Source: Pedobacter steynii (GTDB lineage: Bacteria > Bacteroidota > Bacteroidia > Sphingobacteriales > Sphingobacteriaceae). From it: a stretch of 64,000 nucleotides of DNA. Made by a program: the position numbers and the translations under genes. Of this stretch, positions 23,757-31,569 are shown in pieces. Location: positions 3,224,001 through 3,288,000 of the forward strand of contig NZ_CP017141.1 of the NCBI RefSeq assembly GCF_001721645.1, in the 5' to 3' direction. How positions within the stretch are numbered: position 1 is the stretch's first letter; every line of letters begins with the position of its first letter. Under the pieces are notes generated by a model. It worked only from the letters and a program-made list of their open reading frames with translations. It was not told the DNA's origin and did no database searches.

Positions 23757-25208
23757 TTGAAAAAACAACTGGTTTTAGCTGCCTTATTTTTTCTTGCCTC
23801 ATCTGGAATGTTCAATGAACTTTATGGACAGGGGAAAAAGTCAGGAGTAGTCAATCGTTATTACGTTGACAGCGAAAAAGGAAATGATAATGGTACCGGG
23901 AAATCAGAAAAAGATGCCTGGAGATCATTAGTAAAAGTTAACGCACAAACATTTCGGCCCGGCGACAAGATTTCGTTTAGAAGAGGTGGGCAATGGGAGG
24001 GGCAGCTCTTACCACAGGGTTCCGGAACAAAAGCGCAACCTATTATTTTTACGGCTTATGGAAAAGGAGCTTTGCCGGTTATTGCGGCAAAAGGAAAGTT
24101 CAAAGATGCTGTGCTCCTGAAGAACAATAGTAATCTTGTACTGGAATACTTTGATATTTCGAATCAGGATTCCTTGATTAAGGAACAAAAAACAGGTCCG
24201 GCGGGAGTTCGTATCCTTGCAGAAAATATCGGTACCATCTCCAACATCCGCTTGTCGGATTTGTACATCCATGACATTAACGGCGACAATAAGAAAGGAA
24301 GTAATGAAGGCAACGGAATCTATTGGGATTGCCAGGGACCCAAACCAAGCAATATTGAAAACCTGCTGATTGAAAATTGTAAGCTGCTGCGGATAGATCG
24401 GAATGGCATCCGCGGTAATGGAACTTTTGGTTTCAGAACCAACTGGTTCCCCAACAGAAACCTGACCATAAGAGGCTGTACACTGGAGGATATCGGTGGA
24501 GATGGGATTGTGGTTAAAGCCTTTGATGGTTCGTTGGTTGAACACAATAAATTGTTCTACATCAGAACCAGGGCTAAAGACAATGCTGTTGGAATATGGC
24601 CGCATAGCAGCGATAACACATTGATCCAGTTCAATGAGGTGGCATACACGAAAAACCAGGATTGGTCAAACGATGGTCAGTCTTTCGATATTGACGGGAA
24701 CTGTACCAATACCATTATCCAAAACAATTACAGTCATGATAATGAGGGCGGATTTATGTTGGTGATTTCAGACGCCATCAATGAAAAAAGTAAAATGACT
24801 ACCGGAAGCATCATCAGAAATAACCTAAGTATTAATGATGGAAATAAACGTAAACGTCTTTTCAATTTTGCCCTGGTTACGGACGCTACTCATATCAGCG
24901 GCAATCATTTTTACAACCTGTCTGCTGATACAGTAAAGATGGAATTGATAGATATTGAGCATGGCGTTCCGAAAAACGTAGTTTTTGAAAATAACACTTT
25001 TCATTACGCCGGAGCTTCAGTGGGTGTTTTTAGTAAATCTGCTCAACAGTATGATGCATTAAAATGGATTGGCAATACTTTCAAAGGCAATATTCAGGGT
25101 AAAGAGCAGCTGTTAAATGTAACGGAGGAGAAGAAGCTTCCTGAGGAAAGAGGGAATAATTTTCCATGGAATTTTTTGAAAGAAATAGAAAAGAAAATAA
25201 AAAACTAA
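23757..25208 (+). CDS. Right-handed parallel beta-helix protein, exported
   Basis: 483 residues from a TTG start at 23757. No ATG lies at a usable place: the first internal Met (residue 18) would remove the signal peptide (MKKQLVLAALFFLASSGMFNELYGQ). The mature N terminus, YYVDSEKGNDNGTGKSEKDAWRS, is the typical opening of Bacteroidota beta-helix proteins related to polysaccharide lyases and GH28-like enzymes. Short repeats follow, such as LLIENCKLLRIDRNGIRG and LIQFNEVAYT, each a beta-helix coil. Several His, Asp and Lys residues around residues 260-340 could be catalytic but I cannot assign them. It lies in the second susCD locus and probably acts on or binds its glycan. Confidence 0.8.
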   Translation: MKKQLVLAALFFLASSGMFNELYGQGKKSGVVNRYYVDSEKGNDNGTGKSEKDAWRSLVKVNAQTFRPGDKISFRRGGQWEGQLLPQGSGTKAQPIIFTAYGKGALPVIAAKGKFKDAVLLKNNSNLVLEYFDISNQDSLIKEQKTGPAGVRILAENIGTISNIRLSDLYIHDINGDNKKGSNEGNGIYWDCQGPKPSNIENLLIENCKLLRIDRNGIRGNGTFGFRTNWFPNRNLTIRGCTLEDIGGDGIVVKAFDGSLVEHNKLFYIRTRAKDNAVGIWPHSSDNTLIQFNEVAYTKNQDWSNDGQSFDIDGNCTNTIIQNNYSHDNEGGFMLVISDAINEKSKMTTGSIIRNNLSINDGNKRKRLFNFALVTDATHISGNHFYNLSADTVKMELIDIEHGVPKNVVFENNTFHYAGASVGVFSKSAQQYDALKWIGNTFKGNIQGKEQLLNVTEEKKLPEERGNNFPWNFLKEIEKKIKN

Positions 25209-25213
25209 GTATA

Positions 25214-27271
25214 ATGCATTTTAAAAAAAATATCATTGCCACTATTATTTTCCTTTTATTTCAACTGGCTGATAGTACAGCAAAACCACTTAATCATACG
25301 TCAGAAGGCAGGGAAACCATTCCGTTTAATCAGAACTGGCAATTTTATTTTGCATATAACTTTGAACAAGGCATAAAAAAAGAAACCGTTAACCTGCCTC
25401 ATACCTGGAATGCAATGGAGGTGCTGAAGGGGGTTCCTGATTATAACCGGACTTCAGCTATTTATGAGAATAAACTCCATGTGCTCCCGGAATGGGCGGG
25501 TAAACGGCTGTTCCTATATTTTGAAGGTGCAAATAGTGTGGCAACAGTATTTGTCAACAATAAATCTGTAGGTACGCACAAAGGCGGATATACGGGTTTT
25601 GCTATGGAAATCACCCGCTATGTTAAACCCGGAGAAAACGCGGTCATGGTGCAGGTGAGTAATGCTTACCGCATGGACGTACTTCCTTTACATGGTGATT
25701 TCAACATCTATGGGGGGATTCACCGTCCGGTTTCTCTAATCCTCACGGATAAAAACTGCATCAGTCCACTTGATTATGGTTCATCGGGTGTTTACCTGAA
25801 GCAGAAGCAGGTATCTGAAGCTTCCGCAGAAATTGAGGTTTTAACGAAATTATCTTTATCAGACAATAAAGACCTGAGCCTGAGAAGTACACTTTTAAAC
25901 GGTAGTAAAAAGGTGGTTACCTCCCTAACCAGTAATATAGGAGCAGAAAACAATCAGGAATTAAAGCAATCCATAAAGTTGGAGAAACCACATTTGTGGA
26001 ATGGTAAAGCGGATCCTTATTTATACGAGCTAAAGGTGGAGCTCCTTCAGAACGGACGGGTTATCGATCAGCTCTCTCAGCCCCTGGGTTTGCGTTATTT
26101 TAGTGTAGACCCGGATAAAGGCTTTTTCCTGAATGGTAAATACCTGAACCTTTATGGAACAGGCAGACATGAGGACGTATCTGGAAAAGGATCATCCTTA
26201 ACTGATGAAGATCATGAGCGGGATATGGAATTGATGAAAGAACTAGGAGTAACGGCTGCACGTTTAACCCATTATCCTCATAACAAGCATTTTTATGACC
26301 TTTGCGACAAGAATGGTATTGTGCTCTGGTCCGAGATTCCTTTTGTTGGTCCGGGCGGATATACCGGAACTGGGTATGTAAAAGATCAGGAGCTGGAGTC
26401 TAACATCAGACAAATGCTGAAAGAGCTGATCCGTCAGAATTATAACCACCCTTCAGTTTGCTTCTGGGGGCTATTTAACGAACTGAAGCTAAATTTTGAC
26501 GATCCACAGCCTTTCATCAAAGAACTTAATACGTTGGCCAAACAGGAAGATCCGGGACGTTTAACAACGTTGGCATCCAACCTGGGGAGCAGTTCCTTTA
26601 CTGATCTTACCGACCTGATGGGATGGAATCAATACTTTGGCTGGTATGGCGGGGAATTTGAACAGGTCGGCACATGGGCAGATGACACCCACCGCAATCT
26701 ACCTGGCAAACCGGTTTCGATCAGTGAATATGGAGCAGGGGGAAGCCCTTTTAAACACACGGAAGGATTAATTAAACCAGAAGCAAAAGGTAATTTTCAT
26801 CCCGAAGAGTGGCAGACTGCTTTTCATGAGAAACATTGGGAGGAACTAAAAAAACGGCCTTTCTTATGGGGTAAATTCATCTGGGTATTGGCTGATTTTG
26901 GTTCTGCAATCCGAACAGAAGGAGATGCGAACGGTATCAATGATAAAGGACTGGTTACTTACGACAGGAAGATCAGGAAAGATGCATTCTATTTTTATAA
27001 AGCCAACTGGAATCCGGAGCCGATGGTTTATATCGCAGAACGAAGAAACACCAATCGTACGAAATCCGTTACTTCGGTAAAAGTTTTTAGCAATATGCCG
27101 GATGGGGAACTTTGGGTAAATGGAAAACGGATTGGAAAGAAAGCAAAAAATGAATTGAATACCATGATCTGGGAAAACGTACAGCTGAGCAAAGGCAATA
27201 ACGATATTGTAGTCAAAACAAAGCAAAAAGGAAAAGAATTCAGCGATAGCTGCGTTTGGAATCTGGAATAA
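25214..27271 (+). CDS. Glycoside hydrolase family 2 enzyme (beta-galactosidase/beta-glycosidase-like)
   Basis: 685 residues from ATG 25214, 5 bp after the beta-helix gene stop; it begins a signal peptide (MHFKKNIIATIIFLLFQLADSTAK). An in-frame upstream start at 25166 would lie inside the previous gene. GH2 order: jelly-roll sugar-binding domain (NLPHTWNAMEVLKG), immunoglobulin-like domain, and TIM barrel (LNLYGTGRHED) with candidate acid/base Glu423 in WGLFNELK and nucleophile Glu505 in SISEYGAGG. It then has a short C-terminal domain (GELWVNGKRIG), and it lacks the LacZ small-chain domain, unlike the larger GH2 at 4584. Exact specificity (galactoside, glucuronide or mannoside) is not visible. 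It is the last gene of the locus, before a terminator. Confidence 0.85.
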   Translation: MHFKKNIIATIIFLLFQLADSTAKPLNHTSEGRETIPFNQNWQFYFAYNFEQGIKKETVNLPHTWNAMEVLKGVPDYNRTSAIYENKLHVLPEWAGKRLFLYFEGANSVATVFVNNKSVGTHKGGYTGFAMEITRYVKPGENAVMVQVSNAYRMDVLPLHGDFNIYGGIHRPVSLILTDKNCISPLDYGSSGVYLKQKQVSEASAEIEVLTKLSLSDNKDLSLRSTLLNGSKKVVTSLTSNIGAENNQELKQSIKLEKPHLWNGKADPYLYELKVELLQNGRVIDQLSQPLGLRYFSVDPDKGFFLNGKYLNLYGTGRHEDVSGKGSSLTDEDHERDMELMKELGVTAARLTHYPHNKHFYDLCDKNGIVLWSEIPFVGPGGYTGTGYVKDQELESNIRQMLKELIRQNYNHPSVCFWGLFNELKLNFDDPQPFIKELNTLAKQEDPGRLTTLASNLGSSSFTDLTDLMGWNQYFGWYGGEFEQVGTWADDTHRNLPGKPVSISEYGAGGSPFKHTEGLIKPEAKGNFHPEEWQTAFHEKHWEELKKRPFLWGKFIWVLADFGSAIRTEGDANGINDKGLVTYDRKIRKDAFYFYKANWNPEPMVYIAERRNTNRTKSVTSVKVFSNMPDGELWVNGKRIGKKAKNELNTMIWENVQLSKGNNDIVVKTKQKGKEFSDSCVWNLE

Positions 27272-27295
27272 CTAAACCACCAGGGATTTTTTTAG

Positions 27296-27326
27296 GGCTG
27301 TATCCTATGATGGTACAGCCTTTTTT
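27296..27326 (+). terminator. Intrinsic terminator of the second PUL
   Basis: GGCTGTA (27296-27302) pairs with TACAGCC (27314-27320), followed by TTTTTT. It lies 25 bp after the GH2 stop. Confidence 0.8.
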
Positions 27327-27342
27327 ATATGTTAATATTTAT

Positions 27343-28464
27343 TTAAAGGTGATATCCCTGACTTTGCATCTCAGTAGCAATGAAACGGTGGTACTGTTCA
27401 GTATCCAGTGGATAATCCCAGCAACCCATTCTATGGTAGAGCTCACCCCCAAAACCGGTTTTAAACTTATATAGTCCATGAAGGGGGTGGGAGGGATCAG
27501 GGTTTGGCGCCACACCAAACATATCATATTCTATACACCCCTTGTTTTTAGCAATCTTCATGGCCTCCCATTGCAGGGCATAAGTGGCCATGTAATTCCG
27601 GTTACTGGAAGAAGAAGCGCCATAAAGATAGGTGCCTCTCTGTCCGGAGATTACCAGGAACATCGCAGCAAGTGGTTGTCCTTCTGTTTCTGCAAGTAGT
27701 AACTCTACCTCTGCCGGGGAGGAGGTATCTTCTGCACGGGCAGAAAGTACGGTCCTGAAATAGTCGATATCGTTGATGTGAATGCGGTTCCGAACTGCTG
27801 TTTCCTGATATAAGGCATACCAGATGTGTAGGTTTTCCATGCCTACTTTATTTACCCTGACACCTTTTCTGTAAGATAAATTGATGTTGTATCTCGTCTT
27901 TGATTTCATGGAGCCCAGCAAAGCATCTTCTTCTTTTTGTAAATCCAGAAATATGGTATTTGAAGGCAGGATATCCGAATTTGTTTTTTTGAGGTTCCAG
28001 TTCTCTGTATTGAAGTTAAAACGAAACTCCTGATATTTTTTCTCCGGCGGGCCAATCCAGTTTTGAAAATCATCAAAATGATCGTCTTCCTTAGCCCAAT
28101 GGGATTCCCATGCCAGGTCATATCGGATTAAAATACATTTTGAAGGAAGGTGAGAGCGAAGATTTTCAGATAGTTCTTCCAGAAACTTACCCTGATATTC
28201 TTCGTTAGGTTCAATTTCAGGCCCGTAAGGGACATAAGCAATGCTGTATTCACTGTCCAGGGCCTGGAGTAAGACCAGGAAATCAGCGTGGGTAAACTTG
28301 TTGCTTAAGGTATCGTGGTAGATATCTTCGTTTTTTACCTTGAAGTTAAATGCTTTGGATTGGAGTCCTTGTTGGGTTTTTACTTCCGACCAGAATGCGG
28401 TTTGCTGAATAATTGAAGTCTCATAAACTTCTTTAATGTCTTTTTTATCAATAGCTATATTCAT
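27343..28464 (-). CDS. FemAB/GNAT-type aminoacyl or acyl transferase
   Basis: 373 residues. I start at ATG 28464 (MNIAIDKKDIKEVYETS), preceded by a purine-rich AAAGGAAAGAG; a longer in-frame reading to 28548 would overlap tdk and adds a stretch without family features. The protein shows the double-GNAT fold of FemAB-related proteins: SIAYVPYGPEIEPNEEYQG in the first half, then the SMKSKTRYNINLSYRKGV motif of the FemAB/BacA-like acceptor loop and the end (YLYGASSSSNRNYMATYALQWEAMKIAKNKGCIEYDMFG). Relatives add amino acids to lipid-linked peptidoglycan precursors or modify polysaccharides. The rod-shape genes nearby fit an envelope role but are not in the same operon. It follows tdk by 53 bp. 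Confidence 0.8.
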   Translation of the reverse strand: MNIAIDKKDIKEVYETSIIQQTAFWSEVKTQQGLQSKAFNFKVKNEDIYHDTLSNKFTHADFLVLLQALDSEYSIAYVPYGPEIEPNEEYQGKFLEELSENLRSHLPSKCILIRYDLAWESHWAKEDDHFDDFQNWIGPPEKKYQEFRFNFNTENWNLKKTNSDILPSNTIFLDLQKEEDALLGSMKSKTRYNINLSYRKGVRVNKVGMENLHIWYALYQETAVRNRIHINDIDYFRTVLSARAEDTSSPAEVELLLAETEGQPLAAMFLVISGQRGTYLYGASSSSNRNYMATYALQWEAMKIAKNKGCIEYDMFGVAPNPDPSHPLHGLYKFKTGFGGELYHRMGCWDYPLDTEQYHRFIATEMQSQGYHL

Positions 28465-28517
28465 CTCTTTCCTTTCTGGCCGCAAAATTCGGGAATTATA
28501 GCATAAGAAGCCAATAA

Positions 28518-29093
28518 TTAATCTTTTGCATGGTAACAATGTCTGCACCGGGGCTCATAACTGTCTTTCTCTCCCAAAAGGATTTTTGATTCATTCGCTA
28601 CTGTTCTGTAGGAATATACAGCAGGACTTCCGCAACGTACACATACTGCATTTACTTTGGTAACCAGTTCAGCTATTGCCATTAATGCGGGCATGGGACC
28701 AAAAGGTTGACCACTAAAATCCATGTCTAAACCAGCAACAATGACGCGGATTCCTTTTTGTGCCAGCTTATTGCAGACATCGGGAAGATTTTCATCAAAG
28801 AATTGTGCTTCGTCAATTCCGACTACCTGTACATTCGTGTCCAATAATAAGATGGCTGATGAGTTTTCTACAGGAGTGGATTGGATGGAATTCTTATCGT
28901 GGGAAACAATAGCAGTTTCATGATATCGGGTATCTGTTGCAGGTTTGAAGATCTCCACATTCAGTTTAGCGATCTGGGCCCGCTTTAACCTTCTTAATAA
29001 TTCCTCTGTTTTACCCGAAAACATAGAGCCGCAAATTACCTCTATACTACCGCAAAACTCTCCTCTTCTGTAATTTTGTTCGCTAAATAACAT
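28518..29093 (-). CDS. tdk: Thymidine kinase (type II, tetrameric)
   Basis: 191 residues, the usual length. It phosphorylates thymidine or deoxyuridine with ATP in the pyrimidine salvage pathway. Visible motifs are the P-loop [14 protein letters not shown], the Walker B/catalytic block [10 protein letters not shown] with the general-base Glu, the lasso segment ([16 protein letters not shown]), and the structural zinc site CVRCG and CRHCYH. The TK1-type signature is complete. It heads a minus-strand pair with the FemAB-like gene. Confidence 0.97.
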   Translation of the reverse strand: MLFSEQNYRRGEFCGSIEVICGSMFSGKTEELLRRLKRAQIAKLNVEIFKPATDTRYHETAIVSHDKNSIQSTPVENSSAILLLDTNVQVVGIDEAQFFDENLPDVCNKLAQKGIRVIVAGLDMDFSGQPFGPMPALMAIAELVTKVNAVCVRCGSPAVYSYRTVANESKILLGEKDSYEPRCRHCYHAKD

Positions 29094-29137
29094 CTATGGT
29101 TTGATCTTTATAGCCGACTAATATCGAAATTTTGTAG

Positions 29138-29145
29138 TATTTTTG
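29138..29145 (+). promoter_or_regulatory. Putative -7 element for the acidic protein gene
   Basis: TATTTTTG fits TAnnTTTG and lies 47 bp before the ATG at 29193. The -33 TTTG is not convincing. Confidence 0.35.
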
Positions 29146-29192
29146 AGTACCAAGTTACCAACATAAAACATTCATTCTGTCGTTATTAAGCT

Positions 29193-30311
29193 ATGATGAA
29201 CCAAGAAGATATTTTTAAAAAGATAGGCCTGATCTTAGATGAACTTCAGGATCAATACGAGTTTTTAGCAGAAAACCCAAAGCAACTCAATGAGTTAGAA
29301 CTGGAGCTTTTTATGGCTAATGCCAACTTTTTATCGGATCATGTTCAGATTGTAAGAAAATTAAACAGTACCAGGGTCATGAAGGAGATTCCGGAACATA
29401 CGGACGCACTTTCCGACCATGTGGAAGAAAAGGTATCGAATCATCAGGAAGATCTGGCCTCAGCGGCAAAGGAGATTCAGGACGAACCAGCAGAGGAGTA
29501 TAGTAACAACAATGTTGTTGAGGAAGAAACGGAAGCGGTATTGGTCCTGGAGGAAGAGGAATATCAGCAACAGGAAGTTGTCGAATCACCAGTGGAGCGG
29601 GAATCGTTTAAACTGGATAAGGAACCTTCTACGTTTGAATTTATTCTGAAAGATGTTGGCAGTACAGATCAGTTTGAATTTGAAGAAAAGTCAGTAAATG
29701 AAATTTTTGACCGGCCTTTAAGCAAGGAGGAAGAGGAAGTCATTGCCCAAAAGAAAAGAATAAAAGAGCAGGAAGCCCAGACAAAGACAGAAATAGAAAG
29801 GGCAGATGAGCTTGGACCAGAGCCATTCCTGGTAGCCAAGGAAGAGGATGTTGTTCCTCAGGCAAGTACTCAGTTGGTACTTGACGATTTTGAACGGAAA
29901 GAAGTTCAGTTCGTTAAAAGCGAAGAGCGGACTCCGGAGCTCCCTCTGGTAAACGAAAGACCGGAAGCGGCCGTTTCGAAAGTTGAAGAAACTGCAAGGC
30001 CTACGTTAAACGAGCTGCTGGCCCGTCAGAACGGAGCCGGTAACCTCAATGCTGAAAACAGCAGAAATACCATTACCGATTTGAAACAAGGGATCAACCT
30101 GAATGATAAAATGTTGTATATAAAGGACCTGTTTAATGGCTACAATCTGGCTTATGCAGAAGTCATTGACCTCTTGAATAAGATGCCGGACTTTAAAGCA
30201 GCAGATTCTTTTTTACAAAATAATTATGCGCTAAAGAACAACTGGGCATCCAGACAGGCAACCGTTGATAAATTTTATGAATTGTTAAACCAACGTTTTC
30301 CGGCTAAATAA
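29193..30311 (+). CDS. Acidic, low-complexity protein of unknown function
   Basis: 372 residues, not assigned to a known family. Three parts can be seen: an N-terminal helical domain of ~60 residues (MMNQEDIFKKIGLILDELQDQ to HVQIVRKLN), a long Glu-rich disordered linker (~65-290, for example EEETEAVLVLEEEEYQQQE), and a compact C-terminal domain (INLNDKMLYIKDLFNGYN to FYELLNQRFPAK). The layout, folded ends on a charged tether, is that of a scaffold or adaptor. There is no signal peptide or membrane helix. It converges with rodA, overlapping its 3' end by 8 bp. Its place beside the rod-shape genes may hint at a link with cell-wall synthesis. Confidence 0.75.
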   Translation: MMNQEDIFKKIGLILDELQDQYEFLAENPKQLNELELELFMANANFLSDHVQIVRKLNSTRVMKEIPEHTDALSDHVEEKVSNHQEDLASAAKEIQDEPAEEYSNNNVVEEETEAVLVLEEEEYQQQEVVESPVERESFKLDKEPSTFEFILKDVGSTDQFEFEEKSVNEIFDRPLSKEEEEVIAQKKRIKEQEAQTKTEIERADELGPEPFLVAKEEDVVPQASTQLVLDDFERKEVQFVKSEERTPELPLVNERPEAAVSKVEETARPTLNELLARQNGAGNLNAENSRNTITDLKQGINLNDKMLYIKDLFNGYNLAYAEVIDLLNKMPDFKAADSFLQNNYALKNNWASRQATVDKFYELLNQRFPAK

Positions 30312-31569
30312 AGCCCATTCTGTTTGAATCCAGTTTCAGGAAGATAAAAAGCAACACGGTAAAGCTCCAAAGAGAGGAACCTCCATAGCTGATAAAAGGT
30401 AAAGGAATCCCGATAACCGGAATAATTCCTATAGTCATTCCTATGTTGATAAATACGTGGAAAAAGATAATACTGGCCACACAATACCCATATACCCTGG
30501 AGAAAGTAGAACGTTGTCGCTCTGCAAGATTAATGATCCTGAGTAGCATGAAAATATATAGCGCAATCACGGTGAAGCAGCCCGCGAAGCCCCATTCTTC
30601 GCCTATAGTAGAGAAGATAAAGTCTGTACTTTGCTCCGGAACATAACCATATTTTGTTTGTGTTCCCTCTAAAAAGCCACGCCCGGTCAATTGTCCGGAA
30701 CCAATAGCAATTTTAGACTGTATGACGTTATATCCCGCACCTTTAGGATCTGTTTTAAGACCTAACATGATTTCAATCCTCGTACGCTGATGCGGTTCCA
30801 AAACCTTCTCATAAGCCAGCCTTACCGTGAACAGGTAAAGAATCGCGACTACCGTAACGATGATACTGGAAAACATAATCTTTTGTTTTCGTCTGTTCTG
30901 ATAGATAAACAAACCACCTATCGCCAGGATCAAAGGAACTAATATGGTCATTGGCACCAGGAAATCGGCAATAAACAGCACGATCATTCCCAGGAAGATG
31001 AGCAGGAAATACCCAGATAAGCCTTCCCTGTATAGAGGGAACATGAACGATAAAAAGACCAGAGCAGAACCTGTATCCGGTTGCATCATAATCAGAAACA
31101 TTGGAATTCCAATGATTACTCCGGCAAAAAATATCGATTTAACGTCTCTGAGTTTAGGATTGAACGTGCCCACATAACGGGCAACGAGGAGTGCCGTGCC
31201 AAATTTGGCCAGCTCAGAGGGCTGTAGCCTGAAACTTCCCAATGGGATCCAGGCCTGGTTTCCAGCTACTTTTCTTCCCACAACCAATACGGCGACGAGC
31301 AGCAACAGTGTCAGGCCATAGACAATGGGAGAGAAGACACTGAAGAACTTTGCATCCAGTAACAGGATAGAAAAACCGAGAATGAGTCCGGTAACGATAT
31401 ACATCAGTTGCTTTCCGTAATTAGTGGCCAGGTTAAATTCGGTAGCTACTGATCCATTATAGATGGAAGCAAAAATATTCACCACACCAATGGTACACAA
31501 AGCGACATAGAGCAGGATCGTGATCCAGTCTACATTAAAGAAAAACCGATTTCCCTGTTGTGTGCTCAT
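30304..31569 (-). CDS. rodA: Rod-shape SEDS glycosyltransferase RodA
   Basis: 421 residues with about ten membrane helices. RodA polymerises lipid II into glycan strands together with class B PBP2 during cell elongation. SEDS features are present: the GSFRLQPSELAKFGTALLVARYV segment early in the chain (split here by family residues WIPLG), MMQPDTGSALVF, the large loop with IEIMLGLKTDPKGAGYNVIQS and IGSGQLTGRGFLEGTQTKYGYVPEQSTDFIF, and the end GIPLPFISYGGSSL. Its ATG overlaps the PBP2 stop by 4 bp (ATGA), and it is the last gene of the mre operon. It converges with the acidic-protein gene. Confidence 0.96.
   Translation of the reverse strand: MSTQQGNRFFFNVDWITILLYVALCTIGVVNIFASIYNGSVATEFNLATNYGKQLMYIVTGLILGFSILLLDAKFFSVFSPIVYGLTLLLLVAVLVVGRKVAGNQAWIPLGSFRLQPSELAKFGTALLVARYVGTFNPKLRDVKSIFFAGVIIGIPMFLIMMQPDTGSALVFLSFMFPLYREGLSGYFLLIFLGMIVLFIADFLVPMTILVPLILAIGGLFIYQNRRKQKIMFSSIIVTVVAILYLFTVRLAYEKVLEPHQRTRIEIMLGLKTDPKGAGYNVIQSKIAIGSGQLTGRGFLEGTQTKYGYVPEQSTDFIFSTIGEEWGFAGCFTVIALYIFMLLRIINLAERQRSTFSRVYGYCVASIIFFHVFINIGMTIGIIPVIGIPLPFISYGGSSLWSFTVLLFIFLKLDSNRMGFI

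Noticed and set aside
24009..24605. 198-codon open frame antisense to the beta-helix gene
   Set aside because: No domain, no promoter or start context, and the opposite strand is a clear exported beta-helix protein.
28465..28548. N-terminal extension of the FemAB-like gene
   Set aside because: It would overlap the end of tdk, has no family residues, and ATG 28464 has a purine-rich leader.
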